Source: Echeneis naucrates (lineage: Eukaryota > Chordata > Actinopteri > Carangiformes > Echeneidae). Taken from it: 64,000 bases of DNA. The stretch's first letter is position 1. Each line of letters opens with the position of its first letter. The notes beneath the pieces are model-generated. The model saw only the letters and a program-made list of their open reading frames with translations, had not been told where the DNA came from and ran no database searches. The position numbers and the translations under genes are program-made. Of the stretch, positions 26,725 to 40,389 are shown one piece after another. The stretch lies in contig NC_042526.1 in assembly GCF_900963305.1 (NCBI RefSeq), positions 17,737,001 through 17,801,000 on the forward strand, written 5' to 3'.

Positions 26725-29700
26725 CAGAGGGGCCAATACTTGATGGCAACTACCACATTAACATAAACCAGCTGGATGTCATATTAACTGTAAAGCAGAG
26801 GTGATAATTAAAAACGATCCTGGCAGGAGTAAATTGGTCAGTTTGAGGATTAACTGTGAAATGACTCATGCAGATAAAAATGAATTGCACTTTCTGGTTC
26901 CCCAGCTAGGATTAAATAGCACTCAACACAGAGCAACTCTCAAGCAAAAACAAAAAGTGCAGTGAAAATACATTACAGGTGGAATAAGTGGCCCTACACA
27001 GAGTTTCTGTTATTCCTTTGCGGCTGTAAGCCTAAATCCATTTCAAACCCAAATCTCTGAGAAAGATATATCAGCAAGCTGCCAAATCCTGCACAGGCAC
27101 CCTCAATTTGCACAGAAATTAAGTGGCAACTCATCCTCAATATGTTAGAGTCTGAGAGATCTAAGAGTTGTCTTTTCATCGTAAAGCAAAGGAGCTGGAC
27201 TAAATATCGCCCATCACATTACGCTGATTGAAGCAGGCACAACCGACTTCCCTCTCAAGTATTTAAATGGACAGCATTTTGATAGCAATACGTGACAGAC
27301 TCAATTACCAAAGCAAAAAATAAATTAGCTCCCCGCTCTCTCTTCTCTTGCCAATACAAGCCCTGAGAAGAAAGCGTTTGACAAAGATTTCCTAGGCTAG
27401 GAATCAAGGTGACGATATCACTCTCATCTTCACTGATAAGTTTTCATATACCTACTTCTTTGGTGTTGGCCTGTAATACTTGGCTGCATTGAACTTTTGC
27501 CGGTGGCCTGAGTAGGTTTGCTGGTTGACATCCCTTCAGTGAGCAGGTAGCATCAAAAGCCACAGCAATACTGTGTCAGCCTGTCAGTTCATCTGCCATG
27601 GTAAAGTAGGTGGGGATGGGGGGGGGTTGAGCTAGATGTCTGTATTGTGTATCCATCACTGATGTTCAGTCCTCAGCTATGCAACCCAAAGGCTAATGAC
27701 AGCCAACACCAGCGTTGTTCCCAAAATGCCTTTTGAGCAGCAGCAGAGTTCATATTTTCATCTGAGTTCAAGCTGCCACCTCTATCACATCAACTGTCTG
27801 CATCTCTCCTTTTTTTTTTTTTTTGGTTTTTAAATATACTAGGATGTCTCTGTTCTCATGCAGAACAAACCCCCTGCCCACAACCTCTCAACCAAGCAAT
27901 TAAGCTCCCTCCCCATGTGCACCATTTATCTCTTTCAGGAGACTGAGCATGTTTACAATATTCATCAGGTTCCTCTTACTCATTCTCTAAGCACTAGCAG
28001 TGTAGAGGAAAGTCAAAATGGCTAAAGGTAAAGGTGAAAGTGTAAGAAAAGTATGAGCAGCATGAGTTGGCTGCAGCAGCATGGAAAGGAAACTAAGCCA
28101 TAATGGGTTGGAACATACAATGTGGTTGGTCATGGATGTGGCACATAGGGCAGCAGGGGTTGAGAAAGCATCAAGGTTGTTTTAGAGGTAAAGATACACC
28201 CCGCTGAGTCAAGGCTGACTATGAGGGCTGAAAATGAGGGGCTTGGCTGGGAAGCCTTTGGTCAGACCAAATTAAATCCTGGATTGGAGTGAACTGGAAG
28301 CTAAATGAGGTGGTGGGTTTGTGCCAAGCTCCTATCTCCTACCACAAAGCCCATTCCATATCCTGCTGCTAGGGGAGTTAGCATGAGAATTAGCATGATC
28401 ACAACCCGTAGGTCTGCCATACATCAGCCTTGTTATCGCTGATCTCAAGTGCAAACAAAGAGAGGGAAAAAATCTGTTTGGAAGCAAGGCTGATGAGGGT
28501 TTGGTGTGTGAAACATAAACACCAACACATTGGAGCAAGAGGGCGTGGTGAAGAAAGGAGAGCTGTTGAGCGGATAGTTTAGCATAAGGCCATGAAGTCC
28601 AAGGGCACGGGTGGCAACTGTAAAATCCAACGGAGATAATATCAGAAATCCACCTCAGCATGACGTCCCTTCATCACAGGATAATCCTCAGACATGAAAA
28701 GACGAGCCTATCTCCAATCGGAAGGAAATCTCTATTCCCCAGATTCTTCAACTGTCTAATGCCAAGCTGACACGCCCTTCACCCATTTGCCCACATTTCC
28801 TTCAAGCCTATGTGTACCTTAGATAAGCACAAAGAACTAGGCAATGCATATGGCTCTTTCTCACGTGTGCCACACCTAGTTTGTGATAGCAGAAATGTTG
28901 GCGAGTTAACAAAACAGGCCGCCTTATAAAATGAAAGTAGGTCTGAATGACAGAGCAATTCAATCACGGTTTAGATTGTAGCCAGGGGCATACATGCAAT
29001 TTATGTATCAGTTAGTTTAGTGCTGTTTTCTGTTTTCAGGCTGCAGACAGGAGGCTTGGGGTTTCTGGTTGCTTTATAAGGATTATGGTTTTATTTTCAA
29101 AATGAAAATGGCAAAAGTCAGTAATCCAATGCAAAGGAAACAAAAGAGACTAGGGATGGGTTCAAAAATATTTGACCTCAAAAATACAGCAACACTGTGA
29201 ATTGCACCGCATGCTTCCAGGAGAGGGCATGGTTTAAACTATCTGAGTAACTATATAACACTAAAAAGGACAGGATGAACTCCGGTTTGCCCAAAACATG
29301 CAGTTGCTTAACAGCTGAGTGCTCACTGAGCAGCAGTTCAGTGCCTCTGTTTCTCAATTGGTCAGAGACTATTTTACCGAACCCAAAAATACTTAGTGGA
29401 TCACACCACAAAGTTTCATTTCCAGAGCCAGCAGCCTATTACCCAAAAAAGAAGGGGGACTCATGGAAATGCCTGCTTTGTTTGTTATTTTCTCTACTCC
29501 TTGTATTACAGGGTATCAGACTGCATTCAGCTATTTGGGATTGGTTTGCAGAATTCTCAAACAATAACATGACCAGAATGAGAAATGTCTCCTATTCGTT
29601 TGCCCTGAAAAGAACATCTATGATGAAGAAGTGTGGTACGTTTGTCTTTTTCACCCTTGAGGTTGAACAGGAGAAAACATTTATCACCACTCTCCTTCGC

Positions 29701-29787
29701 AGAGATAAGGTGTCTCTATTTATTCAGAGTGGAAGAGATAAACCCTGAATGAAGAATTGTGGGGCAGAGAGAGAAAGAATGACAGAG

Positions 29788-29789
<2 letters not shown>

Positions 29790-29826
<37 letters not shown>
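29790..29826. repeat. (GA)n microsatellite
   Basis: About 18 GA units, directly visible. Confidence 0.97.
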
Positions 29827-29829
<3 letters not shown>

Positions 29830-31050
29830 AATGGAAGGAAGGAAAGCACAAGGAAGCATCTTGGTTTTTCATTTGTCTGTGTGTGTCCATGTGAGCAGAT
29901 GGCATCTATTGGAAAACCATCCCCGGTTTTCCAATTGATGCTCAGTCAGGAGACTGGAAGCTGACCCTGAGCTCTAACTCCCCTCCAGCCACCACTACTG
30001 CCCCTCAGCAGTCGCCTCTACATGCCTCCTGCCTGCAATAATCCATTCTCACTATGAGACTGTTTGGATGGGGTTATTTAATGGAAATAATCCCTCTGAG
30101 ATGGAGCATCCTAAGTACAGTAGGTCTGTGCACGAGGGAGGCAGAAGATGACAGGGGCTGTGAATAAAAGGACGATTTAGAAAGACAACAAGGCAGTACA
30201 GTGGTCTGCTGAGGGCCACGCCAGGGACTGAGAGATACAGAACTGCACGGGAGATTCAACAGGGACATGAATAGTGCTTCTGTCTCCTTGTCCTCCACAA
30301 GAGAGACAAGATATAAAGGGGAGGAAAAGGAGGAGGGAAAGGAAAATACAAACAGGAGGCAGTGCTCACTACTACTTCTGTCTTCCCAGCTGTTGATGTA
30401 CAGCCCACTGTCCAGAGGTGAGGAGCACAGTTCACATGGCCATTTCTCTTTGAAAATGCCTGGATGAGGAGACAGACGATTCCTTGTGAGGTGACTGGGC
30501 AGATGCTGTGGCTGCAATGCTCCAGAGATGAAATGTATGTTTTAGAGGAGAAGAGCATGATGTCTACAGCCTCCTCTCCATGCACACAGCTGGTAAGTTT
30601 AACAGAAGAGAAAGTTTGCACCGAGACTGGCGAGAGTCCAACTAAGAGGCGATTCAACAACACGTTTTATCATTTCAACACAACACTGCCCTGGATAACT
30701 AAGAAGCTGTCAGAGACAGTCTTCCACAATCAGCATTTCACGGCTATAATTCATATTGTCATATTATTATATTATATGACTGCTCCAACGCGTCTTTATC
30801 TTTCCAGCACACATGAAGAAAACAAAACATAACAACAAAAACAAAATAAACGCTATCATTACAGTGTCAGACAGTATTTGTTTCTGGGCACGACTTCCGC
30901 TTCCATGCACTATAAATAAGGCGTACAAAGCGCTATCCAAACTTGGTGCTCATATCCAACACATTTCCAAATGGGCTGCGGTTGAAACCCCTGAAGTAAA
31001 CAGTCCCAATTCCACTTTTGACGGGATTCAGCAGCTTCCCTAAAACTCAC

Positions 31051-31146
31051 CTTGGAGGAAAAGGAGCGAAGAGAGGAGTTGCATAAACGCGTACAGCCCC
31101 AGATGCAGAAGAACAGCCGTCCGGTGGAAACTGAATATATACACAC
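31051..31146 (-). CDS. candidate first exon (3' part) of a minus-strand gene, product unknown
   Basis: On the minus strand this segment ends in TCCTCCAAG followed by GTGAGT (31045-31050), a strong splice donor, and lies just downstream of a CpG-rich block. Two frames are of interest. One starts at ATG 31146 and reads MCIYSVSTGRLFFCIWGC up to SSK at the donor (phase 0). The other has no upstream ATG in view but reads RTAVLLHLGLYAFMQLLSSL then LFLQ, hydrophobic like a signal peptide, with an internal Met at FMQ. Neither ATG has a good Kozak context, so the segment could be 5' UTR. The transcription start is not defined; the exon probably extends upstream into the CpG block. No family is recognised. 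Confidence 0.35.
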
Positions 31147-31299
31147 ATATATTAAAAAAAAAAAAAGTAAAAGAAATAAGAAATAAGTCCGAGCGCAAGT
31201 TCACATTGTAGTCTCCTCACACGTCCTGTGAGTGATTTGAGGAAGGCACAACTCCGTAGGAACCCTAACCACAAAAAAAGAGGGAAGGCTACTTGTTAA

Positions 31300-31920
31300 A
31301 CCGAATTGTCAATTCCCTTGTAAAGGCGGCGCAGGCAAGTCTTCCACAAAAGAGTCTCCGCTCGAACTGTCGGGTACTTTTCTCTCCACGCCCAGGTGTC
31401 GAGTCACATGGCCATTTTCAGGTGTGTGCTGGCGTGCGAGCGTGCTTCCGTGCGTGCGCATGCACGCGTCTCTCCGGGAGCGGCGGCGGCTGCTCAGTTT
31501 GGCGGCGACACACCTGTGGGATCCGATCACGCGTCCGTCTCGACTGTCATCGCGATTCGAGAATGGGTAAGCTGCTGAAAGGGAGGAGAGACAAGAGGAA
31601 GCGGGAGGGAGGGAGAGATCGGGGCAGGGAGGGGGGAGGAGGGAGGCCAGGAGAAGCGCGCACCGAAGGAGAACCGACGCGGCGGCATACAGGGAAGAGA
31701 TAACTCCCCTCCCACTCCGCTCTCACCGCCGGCTGTGGCTCTTTGTGCGGAGACAACAAGCCGCAAGTCATAGAATAGGGAGAGAGGGAGAAAGAGAGAG
31801 GGAGGGAAGAAGAGGAAGGGGGGCAACTTGCGCCGCCCGTTCGCCGACGCGCCGAAATATTCCCGCGGGCGGTGGGAATCGCTCCCGCTGGCCCGCGCTG
31901 TGGTTCCCAAAGTGCGGCCC
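31300..31920. promoter_or_regulatory. CpG island, probable promoter/5' UTR
   Basis: CpG dinucleotides are dense here (for example GCGTGCGAGCGTGC near 31433, GCGGCGGC near 31482, CGCCGCCCGTTCGCCGACGC near 31832), unlike the CpG-poor DNA on both sides. The block also holds a long purine-rich stretch (31570-31650 and 31780-31820), common in vertebrate 5' UTRs. The adjacent minus-strand splice donor suggests transcription leftwards. A plus-strand donor-like AATGG/GTAAGC near 31562 leaves divergent transcription possible. I see no TATA box at a clear position. Confidence 0.6.
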
Positions 31921-31960
31921 GCATCCAACAGAACTCACTGACAGGGAGTCAAGAAACAAC

Positions 31961-34746
31961 CGGTCCCGCCCCATCCACGTACAGCAGGACCGCACACATA
32001 AGTTGCACAACTCTGTCCAGGCCTACCCCAACAACAAGGATATATTTCCTCCATGAAACACAACGAGACAGCTGAATTAAATAAGGCCTCGGCTGACTTG
32101 TTGATCCATGGCAGGTGAAAGTTAAAGGTCAGCGCTGCAAAATCATACAACTACAGAAACTTTCCAACTCATCCTGCTGGAGCAGGAAACAGGTAGTTCA
32201 ACTGTTATTTGCAAACATTTCAAAAGCATACTGTGCTGTTAAGCAGAGGAAATATTGTTGCCATAATAACCCACTAATACACATGTCATAGTGTAAAAGC
32301 ACAGTTGTTATTTACACCATTAACAATGGCTCTTTTCTTTTAAAATGCCCCTGCAAGTCAAGACAGTTTGGCAGTGAGCCAACACCCACGATACAAGGGC
32401 CAAGAAAACAAACCTTTGGAGACACATTATAAATGTTTGGGGACGTTGTTTCAACTGTTCCAGTAAACCCATGATGACAATTATTCATGTCTAACTTTGT
32501 GTATAATTGTTGAGTTAAAATTTCCCTTCAGGTCAGCAGCCCTTCCTCCTCAAAACATATACAGGGGACATGACCTCATTGTCCAAGCAGCTACTGGTGT
32601 GTCATTGGAGATACAATTAAAAACATGGTGTTGACAACATCCCAGAGCATGTGACTATTCAGAAACTTCCTCCTCCTGTAGATGATCAACAGCTAGCACA
32701 ATGGGTGTCTTTTATTATATATTGTCTTTGAAAGGGTAAAACTAATTATATAATATGTTACTTAGCCAGACTAAGACACTGCTGCTCTTGCATCACAAGC
32801 AAAGCTTCATTCGCACCCGGTGTACTGGGGTAGCAGCAGATTACTCAGTAGCTTTTATATTTAAACAAAATAAAACACAAAACTGAATCACAGTTCATTT
32901 GTTTTGGGCGTAGTGAGTTCTTTATGATACACACTGTTAGCATTATCACTATGTTTTTGTCTTTATGTTGCAATGGGTAGTGCTTTTATGAGAATGCATA
33001 CAACAATATAAATGTATCACTTCCTGTGCTCTTAACATTCAGGTTTCATTTTCAGTTGTGTAATTTATCTAAAAAAAAAAAAGAACACCCATAACTGTAA
33101 ATGAGCCGCCACTGTAAACCCTAGTGCAACATAGTTGCTATATTTTAAGTAGTTGAATGTGATTGCGCTCTCCTCGCCAATAAGACAACAAATTAAAATA
33201 TAAATATGCCATTGGTATTTCATGGAAATTAAGACAAATAAGCTTGAAAAGGGAATTTGGGGTCATTGATTGCTGTAGAAATATTTTCAAAAGCAACCAC
33301 CCCTCAGTTATTCATGTTTCACCAAGCCATGTTAGACTATGTCCCCTCAAGAGCTGTATTAGTCGTCATTATAAGACAAATTATTGGTGTGCCTGCCATA
33401 CCTTGGTTGCTGAATCGTTAATCACAAGAAATATAATTTTGAAGCTCCTAAAGTCTAGTGACGTTTTAGAGAGTTTAATCATCTTTTATTGTCATGTGAA
33501 TGTCTAACGACTGTTGAATGAAGTTCTGTGTTTTGAGTTTTTCTTTAGCAGGAATTTTAGTTTCTGACTCATTCACACAACAAGGAGGTAAAAGTTTCTT
33601 TGATTTTAGATATGGAGCATATGTGTGTAAGTACTACTCAAGCTTTCTTCTCTTTATCTTCATCTAAGAAGTAATATTAAAATCTTGTTTTTGCACTAGA
33701 GCTTAATATCAGATAAAGCTGCAATTTGGCAGGCTGAGTTTTGTGTCTCCTAGTCATGCCTTCTTATGTGGCGGAGTGTCAGTTTTGTTAGTGATTTATG
33801 GGCATGCAAATGAGGCTGTCTGTTTAGGGAGATGTGCTGCCTTTGCCCAATGGGCCCTGGAGCAAAGACTGGAAACTGTGTGGGTGTGAGTTAGACCCTA
33901 ACTGCTGACACTGGCATGGCCCTGGCAGAGATTCACAAAGCAAGATGGGGAGATGGCCTTCACAGGTCCTCACATTGACTGATGAGATCAAGGAGAAAGT
34001 AGGCCAAGCCAAACAAGTGTCAGGTAAACAGACACCCAGAGATAGAGTGAGAGAGACAAACACTCCCCAATCACAAATAGAGCTGGGGGAATGGAGAGAG
34101 GCGGTGGAGAGCCAGATTGTTTTGGGTCTGAGTTCAATATGTCCAAACCTGTTTGTCTAAAGAGTAATGAGGCTGCTGACTCTTAGAACATGCTAGCCCA
34201 GGGGATGTCAGTAGCCAGGAAAGGCCAAGTCAAGCTCTCTAAATTCACTAAAGTGGAATAGAAGTTCACTTTGTCCTACTAGATAGCCTGAGTGTGATGA
34301 CATTTTGATCAATGCGCTTATACCTTTTCCCAGTTTGCCTTTATGTTGTTTGAATAGTGATGATCTGTTATCATGTTGGTGTCAAACAGTACCATTTGTC
34401 ATATAGTGTCCCTCAGCTGGTCCGGGCTGTAAAATGTTTGACTATCAACATATTACACAACCTAATTTATGATACAGCATTTCAGCTGTCCATAGTGATG
34501 TAGTGGCCATATCAGATTCAAGGTTCATAGTTCAGAGACTCTTTGCCATGTGGTTAGAGTGCCCTCTGTTGCTGGTAGCTTATATTGCCTCATTAACTAT
34601 CAACCTCATTCACACAGAGGGAGCTAAGCCCTGCTATGTAGCTGCATATATACACACAAAATGTTTTATGAACAACTATAATCTAGCTGCTTATGTCAAT
34701 TAATGGACAGAATTTGGCCTCAAATAGAGCTTCTCCTATTATGACA
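31961..34746. other. non-coding stretch
   Basis: AT-rich DNA with A runs (for example 33071-33082). I see no gene, element or structured repeat that I can support. Confidence 0.5.
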
Positions 34747-34818
34747 TACAGTACAGGGCAAAAGTTTGGACACACCTTCAAATAGGAAAGTGTGTCCAAA
34801 CCTTTGGCCTATTCTGTA
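34747..34818. mobile_element. collapsed Tc1/mariner-like inverted repeat (miniature element)
   Basis: The left arm, TACAGTACAGGGCAAAAGTT then TGGACACACCTT, is matched by its inverted copy ending CTATTCTGTA at 34818, with only a few mismatches. Fewer than about 10 bases lie between the arms. TA is present at both outer edges, as expected for a Tc1/mariner target duplication. No internal sequence remains, so this is two terminal repeats back to back. The family call rests on the TA target and on the GGCCAAAAGTTTGGACAC-type terminus familiar from fish genomes. Confidence 0.75.
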
Positions 34819-37800
34819 TATATTACAGCATTTATGTTTGACTGAATTGTCATTCATTCGCTGATTGTGACTTAAGGTAAACGATCAGCTGAGTTAAAAC
34901 CTTCTTTGTGTGTGCACAAATAAGAAAATTAACTCTCTGATCTAAAGATATCAAGACAAGTACATGTTGTTGTTACCATATTGCATTGCATTATATTGTG
35001 CCAACCAGGTATCCATCCAGTGCACTTCTGGTTGTTTTTCCCCAGACATCAATATCACATTTTTGCTGGTATCGTCTCATGGTCACATTGAGAGGTTTTT
35101 CTGTGATTAAGTCAATAGATCCAGTTTTGAATTAATTATAAGCATATAGTCCCATATAATGTGGAATTCTATGTAGGATAAGAATAATTATCAAGGACTC
35201 ACAACATTAGCAACTTAATTAGGACACTGGGGCATATCTGAGTTTCATCGGTAAGTAATCACCAATGCTATTACTGCGAGAGATGGCCTATATAGATATT
35301 ACATATAAGATTTAAGGTAGGGTTAAGCTTTGATGATTTTCCATGTACAGTTGGCCCGTGTAGAATGTTATGCATTGTTAATTACATTTTTAATTTCTCA
35401 CCAAGAAACAGATTTAGGCTGCAAATAACATACACAAATTGGAATTGCCATTCACATGAAAAGACATGACCGCACCATTATTGCATTCATTTTTAGTATA
35501 CAGTTCAACGCTGCCAATGCAAATGAACGTAGGTCTCAAATGCACACATTGAGTGAGCAGATATGTCCTATTATTATACAACTTTTAGTGTCGTAGCCTT
35601 GTTCCTATGCCTTGTTATTATCTTTCATTGGGGCGGTTTTATCTTTATCATTATGAAGGCTGCCAGATAAAGCATGGTAGCAAATTGGAGGATGCAGAGA
35701 TAGTATATGGAATACTTCACGCACAGGAAACTGTCATTGGTGGGAATGGCAAAGGGGTGAAGAAAGGCTAAACAGGGAGTTTATGTAAGGTGTAATTGTA
35801 AGGAGCCCTTTGATTTGAATGGCTTCCTTACCTGGCTAAGTGTGCATCAAGCTGTCAATGTGATTTATGCCTAATTACAAAGGAATGGAAGGGATGCATG
35901 AAAAACTAAGCTATGGCTACTGTATCCAGAGCTGAGTGCCTCTACAAAGACATGAGCAACTAGGCGACATCAGGTTTGGCATAAATCGGACAGACGGGCT
36001 TATGGTGCCATTCTGACTCAGTCTGGGAATAACCACAAGCTTGGAATAGCAGGGTGGCAGCAGTGTGTGGGTTGGTGGGAACAGTTGACAATTGTGTGTG
36101 TGTGTGTGTGTGTGTGTTTGTCAGTCTGTCTGCATGTGTGTGTCGGATGCAGAGAACGAATATTTGATAATGATATATAAAGATTCAAATCAAGTGAAGA
36201 ATAGAATACAGATACACCTAATATATGTGTAGATATACTTTATAATGTGTATTCATGTCACTCTGGGGCTTTAAGGACTGAAACTACTGATGAAACATTC
36301 TGTCTGTAACCTTGTAGTTTTGGGCAGAAACTAAAAGGCACCATGAGCGGTATTTGTCTTGTCTTATCAGATATCCCCTTGCACTGGCTGAGCTGTCACT
36401 CTACCCAAGAAAAATGTCATTGTTTTCCCCTCTCTGCTCATAAGACAATCTAATCACAGTTCGCCCAGCTCATCCTGCATTGTCCAGGTGGCCCCACTCT
36501 TAGAGGGAACAGAGGGATGGTCAGCATCTATAAATGTCCTTAACCAGGCTGATGTGATGTCCCCCAGATTACACAGTAGCCCATGCACATCCTGCTCCTC
36601 TTCTGTGTAGGTAAACAACTACACACACACACTCCTGCTTGCTTTGCAGACATGTTTACACAAAGAGTGTAATATATTCATTCCCTGTTGAATCGCTGAT
36701 TGGTAACTCAAAAAGGTTTTGTGTCCTTCACAAGGTCTGTGTAAGTGTGATTACAGGGAGAAAGCTGAAAAGTGTGGTCTAAGCTGGATCAGCCTAGTTG
36801 GCACGCACACAGTCCACAGACTTAGCTGACAAGCTTACATTTCCCCAACCCAAAACAGTCTTACTTTACCCAATATGAGCGCTCCACATGCTGCATGTGA
36901 GGTTGGATCATGACCTGAGTATGACTGTGCTTTCTGTCTCTTTTTAGAGCCCTGTGATTGATAGTTCAAGGGGAAAATATCTCTTAGCATTTAGAAGGCT
37001 ATAGGCTGCCCAGTGAGCCCCATTTGTTTGGCATAGTATAATGTGGGCTGCCCAGCAGCCTGTGCTGAATGGCAGAAACAGCTAAGCCATCTGTTACACT
37101 CTATTTTCATCTTTCTGCCTACCAGCGGGAAGAGCCACAGCCCCAAGGGATTTCAACTACTTTAACAGCCCCTTTTTTGTTCAACAGTTCAAGTCTAAGC
37201 CTTGTAGTGAGGGACCTGCACACCAAACCTCGCGTGGTGTGGAGGCAAGACCCAGGTGATTACAAAAAATACCACACATCGGTTGATTGGACAGAGCTGC
37301 CGATAAAAGGGAAAATACTAATACAAAAAAGTAATCAGGTTCCTTAGAGAATTAGAGGAGATTATTACTGTCAGAGTTGTTAAATGGCCATAACCCAATA
37401 TGTCCTCAAAGGCTTTAAAAGCCAGGTTAAATGGATCATCTTGTGAATTGAACTCTGTCCATGTAATGTGTTTCTTGGGTTGAAAAGAGAGAAATTTAGG
37501 CTTTCCAGGTGAGGATGAAACAGAGGCTGGCAGGATTCATTTGAGATTACTTGGCGCAAACATGGTGTAATCCCCTTATCTGCGTACTTACCTGTCCCTG
37601 ACAGTGATCCAAGCCTACCTCTACGAGCCTCATTGGCCTGACATTCTGGCAGCAGCAAATCCCTGTCTAATGTGTCAGCCCAGGCAGCTCTAACACCTGG
37701 TATGCCAATGCTTATCTGCTGAGCACCCAAAAGCACCTGCATTATCCCACTGAAGCTTCACAACAAGTGAAAGGGCTAATATCCACATAGTTAAATTACA

Positions 37801-39359
37801 GTTTGTGTTGTACCACAAGTACACAGTGTTCAAAGTGTATACCATTAGTAAGAGCTTATGACCAGATCAAAATACATGTACAGCATCAAGCATGCCTCGT
37901 TTTCCCCATCTTCTTTCCCTAGAGACTTGTATAACTGACAAATCTATCTCTTTTTTAAATGAATGCACCCTCTGGCCTCTTTTAATTTTTTTAGGGCTCA
38001 AACATCACACTTTAACCCATAACCTCAGGACCCCCATTAAACCTTTACAGTTAATTCCTCAATAAAAATGGATGATCAAATAAGACCAAGAATTTAGTGC
38101 CGTGTTCTTCAGGGAGAAATTCCTACATCAACTATGTATGTAAATTTCAAAATTTACTGTTTCACTGTGCTGGAGAATCTAGGCAGCATTCTGAATGTGT
38201 ATTTTGTCTTAATTGTTTTTTTATCTGAAACTCTGAGAAACTCCAGTCTATAACAAATGGATATAGAAGGGTTTCATGGGGCAACTTAGTTGGCTCACCT
38301 TGTAGAGCTTTAAGGCTCAGCCCTGAGAGTAGCAGCCTTTGCCACATGCCATTCCCTCTCTCCCCCATTCTCTCCTGTCACTCGCCATCATTTGAATAAA
38401 GCTGAAAATGATTTCAAAAAGAAAGGTGTCATCACAGTGAAAAGGGACCATGAAAAGGGTGAAAAAGAAATACGACAAATTTTAACATGTGAACAGGGAA
38501 GGCAAAAATGATAATTCACTGTGCAGCTTAGGCCTTGTTTTCAGGAATATTAAATATTCAAAGTCATATGCTTCCATAGCTGATAGTCTATAATCACCTC
38601 TGGCCCAGTGCTGGAAAGTAATGGGTTTTTACAAACATGAAATTTGTTTAAGGTAATCCACTATGCACACATATAGTAGACAGCACTCATAATATATATA
38701 TATATATTATAAAAATAAGAAATTGCCAATGAAATTCAGGTCTTGTGTTGAAATCTATTCCCCTGTCAGTTTCTGTTTCCCCTGACCTCAATCTAGATCT
38801 ATAAATCCTCACACAATTAACCTCTCAGGGACCCAATTGCACATATACATGGCAGTTTCAATATTCCCTCAGGCACCCAGATTAACCAGTACTCTACATT
38901 GGAAATTATTAATGGCAAAAATCACTGGTACCTGCTGAAATAAAAATGACAGTTTCTGAAATGTAAATATATGCTTGTCTCCCTTTTTTATATGACTATA
39001 TGATGTGATAGTAAAGACAGTTGTTTGATGTATGTCTTTATTTATTTGCCCGACTTGTAAATGAATGGATGCAATAACTGAAGAGTTAGAAAAAGTCTCT
39101 TTTTAGACAGTTAGGTTAAATGATCAAGGATGGGTGACTGTTCATAGTTGATATTGTACTTCACTGATAGAACTATCTACCAATTACTAATCAATGAAGT
39201 TGTATAGACTCTAATAATATGTCACATGGGGCACTAAGGGCTCCTGGGGGCATGAGGCCGCTGGACTCTTGTTATCACAGAGGGCCCTACAGGAAGCATG
39301 TTTGTGAAACACATTTTTGGCAAATAAATAAACTTGGATGTTTATCTCTCAGTAGTAAC
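34819..39359. other. non-coding stretch
   Basis: No gene recognised. It holds the GT repeat at 36092-36117. Patches such as 35600-35900 are rich in TAATTA-, TGATTTAT- and CTGTCAA-like motifs and may be regulatory. A Hox/PBX-like TGATTGAT lies at 36955-36962. Open frames around 37069-37347 and 37380-37742 lack splice signals or family likeness. Confidence 0.45.
36092..36117. repeat. (GT)n microsatellite
   Basis: About 12 GT units, directly visible. Confidence 0.97.
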
Positions 39360-40233
39360 ATAAGTTAAGGCCGACACCTCCACGGAACACTTCCTGACAG
39401 GTGATCCTGCTGATAACGAGCCATGGCCTTTGTGGATTCATTTCCTTATTTCGGAACATATTCCTTTCGAGCAAAGAGCGCGGGTTTTCCTCTTGAGAGT
39501 CCTACATCCTTTTAGATGTAGATTTAATGAGCAGATGAGGAAAGTTCAGTCGTACCTGACGTGAACGTACCTGTTACATTCAAATAACACACATTTTCAG
39601 CTGCTGACGTCAAGTCTGCCAAGACCTAACGTTAATCGTCCCAAGGGTTTTTGTTACCCAGGTTACGGCTGAATAATGGTCGACTTTGTATTATGGGCCC
39701 AAAAGTCTGCCAACAGATGCTCGTAAAGTGTTTCATTATTAATCTATTTCCAAGGACTTGGAACATAATCGGTTATTTTTTAATGAGCGTCCCATCACAG
39801 CTACAGTGGCTTCTTACTTGTTTATACTGGCATCTGGTGGTGTTTCGCTAGCATAGCATTGTCGAGGGAGCATGCTGGAACATGGGTTCGGTGTTCCGGC
39901 CATTTGAGAGAATATGGTCTTCATTAGTGACACTACTTCTGTCCACATACATGGAAAACGCTATCTTTTGATACAATAGTGAAACGTTTGCTTTCTTACC
40001 CGTTTATTCCTAAGTTAACGTTGCGAAAAAGGAATTTGCGATCAGAAATTATGTCGTGGAGGCCACCGTAGAATATCGATGTTTATTTACGACACTAACG
40101 TACCAAAAATGCACAACCATTTGTATGTGTTTTACTTTTAATAATGGAACTTGCAACCAATATGAATGAATGTTTCGCTCCAAACATTTGGAAACGCTGG
40201 AGTGAGACAGTGTCACGAATAAGATATTCACGA

Positions 40234-40250
40234 TCCCATAATGCATTGCG
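40234..40250 (+). promoter_or_regulatory. ZNF143/STAF (SPH) element, distal sequence element of the first U4 gene
   Basis: TCCCATAATGCATTGCG is very close to the vertebrate SPH/STAF consensus (CCCAxxATGCAxxxCG). It lies 201-217 bases upstream of the U4 start, the usual place of the distal enhancer in vertebrate snRNA genes. I saw no clear octamer beside it. Confidence 0.75.
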
Positions 40251-40389
40251 ACAACGTGACACTTTTGAAAATATTTTTAAAACCGACGCACAAACCATCC
40301 AAAACCTCAACAAGCAGCAAAAAGTGGCAGATATTAGGGGATTGATCAACAGGAGCTGGTTTGACTTTTTTTTTTTAACTGGAAATATG

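Larger units (their letters stand above)
9907..31050. other. long non-coding stretch, probably intron
   Basis: No exon with recognisable protein similarity on either strand. The stretch contains microsatellites and two LINE/SINE-like tails listed separately. Some compact patches, such as 10860-11220, 14270-14340 and 24000-24070, look less random, with homeodomain or PBX/MEIS-type motifs, and could be conserved enhancers. Conservation cannot be judged from one genome. If the minus-strand exons at 31051 and 7023 belong to one gene, this is its first intron. Confidence 0.4.

Noticed and set aside
36955-36962. Hox/PBX motif TGATTGAT and similar sites at 10898 and 14291
   Set aside because: Eight-base motifs of this kind are expected about twice in 64 kb on both strands by chance.
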